Below, piece by piece: positions 6,510 through 14,361 of a stretch of DNA of 39,604 nt. The position numbers and the translations under genes are program-made. This DNA comes from JAVBLQ01 sp031553435 (lineage in GTDB: Bacteria; Bacteroidota; Bacteroidia; Bacteroidales; Azobacteroidaceae). The notes under the pieces were generated by a model that was not told the origin of the DNA, searched no databases, and saw only the letters and a list, made by a program, of their open reading frames with translations. Numbering within the stretch: the stretch's first letter is position 1; each line of letters begins with the position of its first letter. The stretch covers positions 1-39,604 of the forward strand of contig JAVBLQ010000014.1 in NCBI GenBank assembly GCA_031553435.1, in the 5' to 3' direction.

Positions 6510-9419
6510 TTATTTTTTTGAAATCATTTTTTGTGATGATTGATAAATAATTTTTCCATCCCGTTCTACCTGCATGATATTCTGATAAATTCCTGCAGGA
6601 AGTATATTCTGATAATTAAAAGAATTAATACCGGAGTTTAGGTTATTTACAATTTTTTCGTCTGCAAGTCTTCCGGTCGCATCAAAAATGCTGAATGTTA
6701 TTTTGTCTGCACTTTCATTCAATGTAAAATGAAAATTCGCATTGGAAATAACGGGGTTCGGATAAATTCCATTGAAAAAGAATGATGAATCTGCGGAATA
6801 ATCTTTGATTGCTGTTGGCCCCAGATATTCGAATTGCAGGTAACTCACGTTGAAGCCGGCGTTTATATACATTTGAATGACATTTGTTCCGGATGGCATA
6901 TCTATTTCTCCCAATACTTTGGTTTTGAAAGTGTTCCACGCATTGGTATTTTCAAGAGCAATATTCTGCAAGGCAGGATTTTCATTCAGTTTGATTGTAA
7001 TATTTCCTGTTCCGGAAACGGCATAACGTATGCTCACTCTGTATTTTCCTGCATTGGATGCATTGACAGTATAATTCATCCATTCTCCCTGATTTGTCCA
7101 GCCGACATTGAAACCGTTACTGCCTGCATCATTGCATGATTCCATATCTACGGCATCATTTCGTCCGACCCAACCATCATTATAGGCTCCGGCTGAAGAT
7201 GATTCACGGGACAAAATTCCGGTTTCGTTATAAGCAAATCCGTTTCTTCCCAAATCATATTCCGTTGCATAGATTTTTCCGGGAATAATGTTGTCACCAT
7301 AAGGTTTCGTATCATTATTATAGAGTTGTTGATTCATTGCGTAGACCACATCTTTATTGACTTTTGCATTTTCCAGTTTAGTATTTTCAGCCAAAGCCAT
7401 CAGGGTGTTTTTAACAGTAGTGGCGTCTAAACCTAACGAGGCGCTATTGTCGGTGGCTGATTGCAGATAACTTAAAATTTTATCCCAACCTGCCGGACGG
7501 GGAATGCTGACGGTTCCCGAAATATTGCTGACTTTCTTGTATGCCCACCAAGCCCAGCCCACATGGTTGTTTTCAAGTAATTCAATGGAGTTGGTGAACC
7601 AGGTGTTGGAGTTTTCGCCGCTTTCGCCCATCCAGATGGGTACATTGTTGGAATCTCTCAGGTCAAGCATGTATTGGATATCTGCCTTACTGTTGTTGCA
7701 CCAATAGCGATGGAAACTATATGCTATATTGTTATCCCAGGCGGGAGTTAATCCGGCATGATCATTGGCATAACCGTTTCCTTCAATGAAAAGCATATGT
7801 TTTGTATCGACTTCACGGATGGCTGTTGTGATGCGTTGATACAGACTCCGTATCTCGGAAGATAATCCTCGGGAAGGATAATACATGATTTCATTGATCA
7901 GGTCATATCCTCCGATCCATTTTTCGTTGGCGTAACGACGGGCGACTTCTTTCCAAAGCGTAATCAATTTGGTTTGGTGTTGAGTTGCCGTACCATTGCT
8001 GTCTCCATCCCACAATCCGGGAGCGTATTGATCGGAGATCGCTTTATCAGTGCTTTGTCCGCCGGGAACGGCATGCATATCCAGGATCAGATATACTTCG
8101 TATTTTTTACACCATTCCAATAATTCATTGATCATGGTAAAACCTTTTTCTATGAAATTATTATTGTTGGCGTTTGTTTCAATAAATAAATTATAGTGCA
8201 TCGGAAGGCGAATGGAATTGAATCCGCTTTCTTTGATGAGTTTGACGTCTGCCTCGGTAATATAATTTTTGCGATATTCGTCCATAAAAGCATTCACATT
8301 GTCCCAACCGGTTAAAGTTGCCAATGAAGACAAAATGGCTTGTTGCGTATCGCTTTTCCTGGTTTGTGCATTGTTGATTCCCCACATGTAAGGTTCGACC
8401 AACATATAATTTCCCAGTCCGATTCCTCGTAGTTGGACTTTGTCGCCATTGCCGTCGATGATCCAGCGACCGAAAGCATGCAGGCAATCGTTGTTTGAAT
8501 GATCGACCAAATCGCCCAGATAATCGATTTCATCTGCCGGATTGATTAAAATAGCCTGGTTTGCACTTAGAATGACTAAAGTTGTTTTACCGGTAATATT
8601 TTTTGTTTGATTGATGGAAAAAGAAAAATCTTCATTTATTCCATATTTTTCAAATAAATATTGTGGAGTGGTTGCTGTTCCGATGGCCGGACTCCAACTG
8701 TATGTGTTGTTGGGAGTAGCTTTAAAAGTATATGAATAAATCCATTCGTAAGTGTTTTGAGTAAGGGTTGCGTTAGTGAAAGGAGGGTTGAAAAAATTCC
8801 ATCCGTTATAGGAATTGGTAATTACTTCGTATGGATTTGTCTGGTTTGGTATTTTTGAGAATACACTGCTTCCGGTAACTTCGCCTTTGGTTTTATCAAT
8901 TACCTTGAGTGTAATGTCGAATGTAAATGTTATTTTTTTTGTAATATTTCCATCTTTATCGGCTAATGCAATATATTCAGGAGTGAAAATAATCATGGTT
9001 TCACCGGAAATAGCTCCTGCTGAGGAGACGAAAAAGTCTACATTTTTTCCTTTATCCCGGAGTCCGTAATTAGAAGTAATTTCCGTAGCTGCGCCACCGG
9101 GAGTTCCAACATTGGGGTTCCATGAAAATTTGCCGCCTTTCTGAGCATTGAATGTGTATGACCAGGTCCATTCGGTTGCTGTTTTGACCAGACTTCCACC
9201 GGTATAACCCTCAAAAAAATTGGAATACCAACTTCCTGAATTTTTATATTCAACATAGGAAGGATCCCACATGGCTACCCATGAAAATACTTTTTTATCT
9301 CCTTCGGAAAATAAGCCTTTGGTTTTGTCAACAACTTTCAGGGTAACAGGAACGGTTTGTGCGTTGGAATAAAAGATTATTCCCAATATAAATAATAATA
9401 TGGTAAAGATTTTTCTCAT
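6510..9419 (-). CDS. Multidomain secreted GH5 with two N-terminal repeat modules, CBM6 and T9SS tail
   Basis: The start at 9419 (MRKIFTILLFILG) gives a clean signal peptide; the frame stays open 21 codons further upstream, but that stretch crosses a hairpin. Two related modules of unknown family follow at about 26-145 and 169-286. Each starts V/ITLKVV/IDKTKG and has EW-Y-YTF and SW-P motifs. The GH5 domain (about 315-660) has RGIGLGNYMLVEPYM, LDMHAVPGGQ, acid/base E510 in NEI (the usual proline is replaced) and nucleophile E599 in WMGESGEN. A CBM6 module (about 735-865) and a T9SS sorting domain (about 880-969, starting at YPNPV) complete it. It is probably a surface-attached beta-glucanase and is a paralogue of the downstream GH5. 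Confidence 0.93.
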   Translation of the reverse strand: MRKIFTILLFILGIIFYSNAQTVPVTLKVVDKTKGLFSEGDKKVFSWVAMWDPSYVEYKNSGSWYSNFFEGYTGGSLVKTATEWTWSYTFNAQKGGKFSWNPNVGTPGGAATEITSNYGLRDKGKNVDFFVSSAGAISGETMIIFTPEYIALADKDGNITKKITFTFDITLKVIDKTKGEVTGSSVFSKIPNQTNPYEVITNSYNGWNFFNPPFTNATLTQNTYEWIYSYTFKATPNNTYSWSPAIGTATTPQYLFEKYGINEDFSFSINQTKNITGKTTLVILSANQAILINPADEIDYLGDLVDHSNNDCLHAFGRWIIDGNGDKVQLRGIGLGNYMLVEPYMWGINNAQTRKSDTQQAILSSLATLTGWDNVNAFMDEYRKNYITEADVKLIKESGFNSIRLPMHYNLFIETNANNNNFIEKGFTMINELLEWCKKYEVYLILDMHAVPGGQSTDKAISDQYAPGLWDGDSNGTATQHQTKLITLWKEVARRYANEKWIGGYDLINEIMYYPSRGLSSEIRSLYQRITTAIREVDTKHMLFIEGNGYANDHAGLTPAWDNNIAYSFHRYWCNNSKADIQYMLDLRDSNNVPIWMGESGENSNTWFTNSIELLENNHVGWAWWAYKKVSNISGTVSIPRPAGWDKILSYLQSATDNSASLGLDATTVKNTLMALAENTKLENAKVNKDVVYAMNQQLYNNDTKPYGDNIIPGKIYATEYDLGRNGFAYNETGILSRESSSAGAYNDGWVGRNDAVDMESCNDAGSNGFNVGWTNQGEWMNYTVNASNAGKYRVSIRYAVSGTGNITIKLNENPALQNIALENTNAWNTFKTKVLGEIDMPSGTNVIQMYINAGFNVSYLQFEYLGPTAIKDYSADSSFFFNGIYPNPVISNANFHFTLNESADKITFSIFDATGRLADEKIVNNLNSGINSFNYQNILPAGIYQNIMQVERDGKIIYQSSQKMISKK

Positions 9420-9429
9420 GGTAATATTT

Positions 9430-9495
9430 AATGTGTTAATGTGAATAATATGCCAATGTGCCAATTGTACATTCATTGGCATATCGGCATATTAA
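9430..9495. repeat. Octad quasi-palindrome between GH3 and GH5 (locus D)
   Basis: Arms 9447-9465 and 9475-9493 match at 17 of 19 positions. The left side reads as 8-nt units (AATGTGTT, AATGTGAA, AATATGCC, AATGTGCC) and the right as ATTGGCAT, ATCGGCAT. The hairpin occupies most of the GH3-GH5 gap and would sit in the leader of the GH5 transcript. Confidence 0.75.
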
Positions 9496-9507
9496 ATTAT
9501 TGACAAA

Positions 9508-11769
9508 TTATTCTTCTAATGCAAAAGAGCTTTCGAGCGTGGCTTTACTGTCGCCACCTACCCAGACTTTGAATTGACCGGGTTCGGCAACTCTTTTCAT
9601 ATCGATATTGTAAAATGCCAGATCATCTGATTTGATAGAGAGTACAACATCTTGTGATTCTCCGGCTTTGAGCGTTACGCGTTTGAATCCTTTCAACTCT
9701 CTTACCGGACGAGCTAAAGAGGCGGCCACATCCTGAACATATAGTTGAACGACTTCTGTCGCGTCGTAGCTTCCTGTATTTTTGAGAGTTATGGTAACAT
9801 CTAAAGTATCTCCTTGTTTGATAGTTTCTTTATTCAAACGGATATTGGAATAATCGAATTGAGTGTAACTTAAACCGAATCCAAAGGGGAACAAGGGATC
9901 GAATCCTGCATCCAGATAATAAGATGTATTGCCCAAAGATGTTTGTCCGGCTTCGAGTGGTATATTGTCGATCAATGTTTCTGTGCCTCTGGATGGACGA
10001 CCTGTATTGTTATGATTATAATACACAGGTATTTGACCAACTTCTTTCGGGAATGTCATCGGCAATTTTCCGCTCGGAACAACTTTTCCGAAGAGTAGAT
10101 CGGCAATGGCTGGTCCTCCCATAGTTCCGGGATGGAAAGCATAAAGCATAGCGTCGGAAATATTCAACTCATCCTGGATGGTCAACGGACGACCGGCCAT
10201 GACAATCACAACTAAGGGTTTGCCTGTTTTTTTCAATTCGGAAATCAGGTCTTTCTGAGCGCCTTTCAAGTTCAAATCAGCCAGCGAATGTGCTTCTCCG
10301 GAAAGGATGGATTCTTCTCCGACAATGGCAACGACCGCATCTGCCGAACGTGCTGCACTTAATGCTTTTCCAAAGTTCGATTTATTTTTGTCACGACTGA
10401 ATTCCAATCCTTTTTCAAAAACAACTTTTATTTTGTCGTTATACATTGCTTTCAAAGCGGCAACCGGAGTGATGGTGTGATCTTTTTCTCCATCAAATAT
10501 CCATGTGCCTAACTGGTCGTGAGGAGCATCGGCCATCGGCCCGACAACAGCGAGGGTTTTGATTTTTTCTCCAAAAGGAAGAACTCCATTGTTTTTCAAT
10601 AAAACAACTGATTGTTCTGCAGCCGTTTTTGCTTTTTCCAGATTATCTTCCGTATAAAAAGTAGACAGACTATCTGTTTTTACATAAGGATTTTCAAAAA
10701 GTCCGAGACGGATTTTAATTCTCAGAATATTGCGAACAGCTTCATCGATTGTTTTTTCCGAAACTTTACCTTCTTTGATTAACTCTGGTAAGTATTTAAT
10801 ATACGACATTGTCACCATTTCCATGTCAACACCTGCATTGGTAGCTTTCATGGCTGCTTCTTTGTCATCAGCACAGAATCCGTGAGGAATCATTTCTGTT
10901 ACAGAAGCCCAATCGGATACGACAAAACCGTCGAATTTCCATTCGTCGCGCAAAACATTTCTGAGCAAATAAGTATTGCCGGTTCCGGGAATGCCGTCGT
11001 TATCATTGAAAGATGTCATTAAAGTGGCTGCACCGGCATCTACGGCAGCTTTGAAAGGTCTGAGATAGACATTTCGCATCAAATGTTCCGGAATACTGGT
11101 ACTGTTGTAATCGCGTCCGCCTTCGGCAGCGCCATAAGCAACAAAGTGTTTGATACAGGCGGCAATAGATGTATTGTCCGAAAGTTTATTTCCCTGATAA
11201 CCTTTGACCATCGCAGATCCTAAAACTTCACCTAAATATGGATCTTCGCCAAATCCTTCAGCCAAACGTCCCCAACGCGGATCTCGGGAGATGTCGAGCA
11301 TCGGAGCAAATGTCCATGTCACTCCCACAGAGCGTGCTTCGGCAGCCGAAACTGCTGCGCCTTGCTCAACAATTTCAGGGTTGAAAGTGGCGGCCTGTCC
11401 GATGGGAATCGGGAAAATTGTCTTAAATCCGTGTATTACATCACGGCCAATAATCAATGGAATCCCCAACCGGCTTTGTTCCATGGCAACTTTTTGCAAC
11501 TCATTGATTGTTCCCGGATCTACTATATTCAGCAGAGATCCGATTTTCCCTGACTTTATATTTTCTGTTAAATCGGCTTTATGATCCTGAGAATAACTCA
11601 ACTGGTTCATCTGACCGATTTTTTCCTCCAAAGTCATTTTGGACAGCAATTCCTCAACTTTCTTTTCTTCACCGGCATTTTTTTCTTTTGAAGTACTTGA
11701 AGATTGATTACATGCGAAAAGAAAACAGGAAATAATAAGGCTGAATGCTGTGATGATTTTTAAATTCAT
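9508..11769 (-). CDS. bglX: GH3 beta-glucosidase lipoprotein (BglX-like)
   Basis: This family 3 glycoside hydrolase releases glucose from the non-reducing ends of beta-gluco-oligosaccharides. The lipobox LFAC puts the lipidated cysteine at residue 20, so it is membrane-anchored, probably facing the periplasm. The TIM-barrel domain shows MTLEEKIGQM, KHFVAYGAAEGGRDYN and the nucleophile D286 in GFVVSDW. The second alpha/beta domain contains VGEESILSGEAHS, which holds the likely acid/base glutamate. A fibronectin-III-like domain ends the protein (about 650-753). At 753 residues it has the usual BglX length. It lies between the surface lipoprotein and the GH5 genes and would finish the oligosaccharides the GH5 enzymes make. 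Confidence 0.95.
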   Translation of the reverse strand: MNLKIITAFSLIISCFLFACNQSSSTSKEKNAGEEKKVEELLSKMTLEEKIGQMNQLSYSQDHKADLTENIKSGKIGSLLNIVDPGTINELQKVAMEQSRLGIPLIIGRDVIHGFKTIFPIPIGQAATFNPEIVEQGAAVSAAEARSVGVTWTFAPMLDISRDPRWGRLAEGFGEDPYLGEVLGSAMVKGYQGNKLSDNTSIAACIKHFVAYGAAEGGRDYNSTSIPEHLMRNVYLRPFKAAVDAGAATLMTSFNDNDGIPGTGNTYLLRNVLRDEWKFDGFVVSDWASVTEMIPHGFCADDKEAAMKATNAGVDMEMVTMSYIKYLPELIKEGKVSEKTIDEAVRNILRIKIRLGLFENPYVKTDSLSTFYTEDNLEKAKTAAEQSVVLLKNNGVLPFGEKIKTLAVVGPMADAPHDQLGTWIFDGEKDHTITPVAALKAMYNDKIKVVFEKGLEFSRDKNKSNFGKALSAARSADAVVAIVGEESILSGEAHSLADLNLKGAQKDLISELKKTGKPLVVIVMAGRPLTIQDELNISDAMLYAFHPGTMGGPAIADLLFGKVVPSGKLPMTFPKEVGQIPVYYNHNNTGRPSRGTETLIDNIPLEAGQTSLGNTSYYLDAGFDPLFPFGFGLSYTQFDYSNIRLNKETIKQGDTLDVTITLKNTGSYDATEVVQLYVQDVAASLARPVRELKGFKRVTLKAGESQDVVLSIKSDDLAFYNIDMKRVAEPGQFKVWVGGDSKATLESSFALEE

Positions 11770-11818
11770 GGTTAATATTTTAGAGAGTATTTTAAAATGT
11801 GACCAATATAAATATCCC

Positions 11819-11914
11819 GGCGAAAGGTCAAGGGCAAAAGGCTAAGGATAGTTTATATACAATTTCTATCGCCTTTTGCCCTGCGCCCTTTGCCTTTTGT
11901 CCTTTGTCCTTTTT
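11819..11914. repeat. Quasi-palindrome of heptads between surface lipoprotein and GH3 (locus E)
   Basis: The left arm (11819-11851) is GGCGAAA, GGTCAAG, GGCAAAA, GGCTAAG, then GATAG. The right arm (11866-11914) starts CTATC and continues with CGCCTTT, TGCCCTG, CGCCCTT, TGCCTTT, TGTCCTT, TGTCCTT. There are four units on the left and six on the right. The innermost arms pair (GATAG/CTATC, then GGCAAAAGG-like). It lies inside the PUL operon, where it could set mRNA segment stability. Confidence 0.8.
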
Positions 11915-11917
11915 AAT

Positions 11918-12796
11918 TTATCTGGGAGTAGATGTTAAATAGTAATGCCAACTGATACCTCCGGGGAGGAATACGATGTGCATATCCGTATCAGTAATTG
12001 ACACTATTTTATATTTACCGCTTGTCAATGAAGCAGGATTTACTCCATAAGCAGGAACAGCTCCTGTTAATACCAACCAATTTGTCTGGTTTTGGGTTTC
12101 GATTGACCAGGAAGCATTGGGTGACGGCGTATAATGTGTAGTGACGAAACTACCGGCCGGATCTCCGTCTGGGAACATTGAGGCTGTTGATTCATTCATA
12201 TAAGATGCTCCTTTGTTACTCAAAATACATTTTTGCTGAGCATTCAAAACGAAAGTAAGATCATCGTCATATAAAGCGCCGGGCAGGCTGTATGGGCCCG
12301 GATTCCACCACTCATTACTGTTTGCATTTTCAGGACCGCAACCGATGTGGCCTGATTTGGATCCGTCGATCCGCCAGGTTTTACCCTGAGGCATATCACA
12401 ACCACCTGTTAATTTTTTGAATAAATCATTCTGGCAGATTGCAGGATCCGTAGCTTCTACAGTAAATGGAATGCTAACGGATTCTGAGATACCGGCTTTG
12501 TTGTAAACCTGTACAGTCATATTATAAGTACCGGCCCAAGGCACATATTTGGCGAAAGATATGCCAGTATAACCAATTCCCAATTCAGGACATGAAAACA
12601 TTCCCACACATTCGGGAGTTGTCAACGTAAACTGAAAATCATTAGTTTTTGAGGGAACAGTTGTGACATCTATTTTGATGTCATTTTTATTTACAATACT
12701 TCCCAAATCTTTGGCTGAATCTTCGTGCGGATCACAAGCCGAAAAGGTAAAGGCAATGATTGTCAGAGTTATTATTGAATTTATAATATTTTTCAT
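11918..12796 (-). CDS. PUL surface lipoprotein, probable glycan-binding protein (SusE/SGBP-B position)
   Basis: A lipoprotein signal (TFSAC, lipidated cysteine 21) is followed by a PKD/Ig-like segment (about 35-112, with TYNMTVQVYNKAG). A C-terminal domain of about 165 residues (GKTWRIDGSKSGHIGCGPEN ... NEWWNPGP ... YDDDLTFVL) is rich in aromatic residues. Its place directly after SusD and before the GH genes is that of the SusE/SGBP-B class of surface glycan-binding proteins. No catalytic motif is recognised. Binding is inferred from position, lipidation and the exposed W/Y-rich segment, so the exact ligand is unknown; a beta-glucan fits the neighbouring enzymes. Confidence 0.75.
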   Translation of the reverse strand: MKNIINSIITLTIIAFTFSACDPHEDSAKDLGSIVNKNDIKIDVTTVPSKTNDFQFTLTTPECVGMFSCPELGIGYTGISFAKYVPWAGTYNMTVQVYNKAGISESVSIPFTVEATDPAICQNDLFKKLTGGCDMPQGKTWRIDGSKSGHIGCGPENANSNEWWNPGPYSLPGALYDDDLTFVLNAQQKCILSNKGASYMNESTASMFPDGDPAGSFVTTHYTPSPNASWSIETQNQTNWLVLTGAVPAYGVNPASLTSGKYKIVSITDTDMHIVFLPGGISWHYYLTSTPR

Positions 12797-12841
12797 AAGT
12801 CTCTTATTTTAATATGAATTTTGTTTTTTATACAAGATTAT

Positions 12842-14341
12842 TCAATAAGGATTTTGTTTGAGAGTACCTCCAGCCTTATCTATTTCACTTGATGGAATCG
12901 GCAAATATTTTTTATTTGCAGTATATCCGCGAGCGCCTAATACCGATTCTGCTTTACCATAACGTACCAAGTCCCAGAAACGATGACCTTCGCCTACAAA
13001 TTCCAAGCGGCGTTCCAAAAGAATATTATCCAGCGAAACGGTAAGAGCTGGAGCGCTTCCTTTGAAAGCGCGACTACGAACTTCGTCAAAATATTTTTGA
13101 GCATCAGTAGCGCTACCGTTTGTTCGGAGTGTAAGTTCGGCTGCATTCAATAATGTTTCTGCATAACGGAATATGCGGACATTGTTGTCATAGTTCATAT
13201 CAGCACTACCATTTGAACTGATATTGCCACCTATGCGGGGCAAATATTTTCTCAGGAAATAACCGGTATCTTCGAATCTTGGAGTATAGGTTGCTCCTGT
13301 AGCCTGATTGTATTTTGCAAAATTCAAAATTCCAATATCTTTTCTTTGGTCATTATCAGAATACAAATCGTAAATTTCTTTTTGTACAGGTTCACCTCCC
13401 CAACCTCCTACAAAGTCAGGAGAATTTGTTAGTGCATTGATCCCGATTAGTTGAGGATATACGGTTCCGCCACAAGCAATAGCATTGTCCCATGATTTTT
13501 GTCCGTTTACACTGAAATTGTTGATGTCCCAGATAGTTTCAGTGCTCCATTCAGTGGCTTCTTCCCATAAATCGGCGAAGTTGTCGACTAATTTGTATTG
13601 TCCACTTCCAATAATTGTTTTCATATCTGTAAGGCATTCAGCATAACGGCTTTCATCTTTTTGATAAAGAACTACTTTAGTTCTCAACATCATAGCCATT
13701 GCCCGAGTGACTCGTCCGTATGTAGTTGTTGTTGCACGCATCGGAAGTGCGTTGCTTTTTATTACATCGTCCAGGTCTTGCATAATGAATGCATAAACTT
13801 CATCAGCCTGAATTTGAGGAACAAATGACACTGGATTTTCTGTATAATAAGGAATATTTCCCCACAATTTCCACAACCAGGAATAATAGAACGCACGAAG
13901 CGTTTTACCTTCTGCGATAATTTTTGCTTTTGCGGTTGCGTCGATTCCTGCAACTTCTTCGGTTTTATTAATGGCAATATTCGAACGGTTGATACCGGAA
14001 TACATAACGACCCAGATATCTGAAAGTGTTTTTTCGGGTGTCGCTTTAAAATCCCACATCAAATGAAGAATATCAATATCTGAGTAGCCACTACCACCAA
14101 TACGGATATCATCAGACATGGCATCACTCAAAAAAGGCAATCCGGAGAATTGTCCCCAGGCATAATCACACCATTTCAATGGATCGTAGGCTGCTACCAA
14201 GGCTTTTTGAACACTTTCTTCATCAACATAGTAATCACTTTCTGTGTCTTGTGTTGTTGGTTTTACTTCGAGAAATGAGTCACTGCATGAAGTCATGCAT
14301 AAAATACTCACCAATCCGAATAAAAATATTATTTTTTTCAT
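12842..14341 (-). CDS. SusD/RagB-family outer-membrane glycan-binding lipoprotein
   Basis: This is the surface lid that captures oligosaccharide for the adjacent SusC transporter. The lipobox is LCMTSC, followed by SDSFLEVKPT, a hallmark SusD start. TPR-like helices and the C-terminal signature LLERRLEFVGEGHRFWDLVRYG, close to YLPIPSSEIDKAGGTLKQNPY, are standard for RagB/SusD. The 499-residue length is typical. It is separated from SusC by 20 nt and from the surface lipoprotein by 45 nt, consistent with one operon. Confidence 0.96.
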   Translation of the reverse strand: MKKIIFLFGLVSILCMTSCSDSFLEVKPTTQDTESDYYVDEESVQKALVAAYDPLKWCDYAWGQFSGLPFLSDAMSDDIRIGGSGYSDIDILHLMWDFKATPEKTLSDIWVVMYSGINRSNIAINKTEEVAGIDATAKAKIIAEGKTLRAFYYSWLWKLWGNIPYYTENPVSFVPQIQADEVYAFIMQDLDDVIKSNALPMRATTTTYGRVTRAMAMMLRTKVVLYQKDESRYAECLTDMKTIIGSGQYKLVDNFADLWEEATEWSTETIWDINNFSVNGQKSWDNAIACGGTVYPQLIGINALTNSPDFVGGWGGEPVQKEIYDLYSDNDQRKDIGILNFAKYNQATGATYTPRFEDTGYFLRKYLPRIGGNISSNGSADMNYDNNVRIFRYAETLLNAAELTLRTNGSATDAQKYFDEVRSRAFKGSAPALTVSLDNILLERRLEFVGEGHRFWDLVRYGKAESVLGARGYTANKKYLPIPSSEIDKAGGTLKQNPY

Positions 14342-14361
14342 TATTTGTCGAATTTTAAATG

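Noticed and set aside
9420..9482. Upstream start for the large GH5 at 9482
   Set aside because: The extra 21 residues come from the octad hairpin and precede a perfect signal peptide that starts at the internal ATG 9419.
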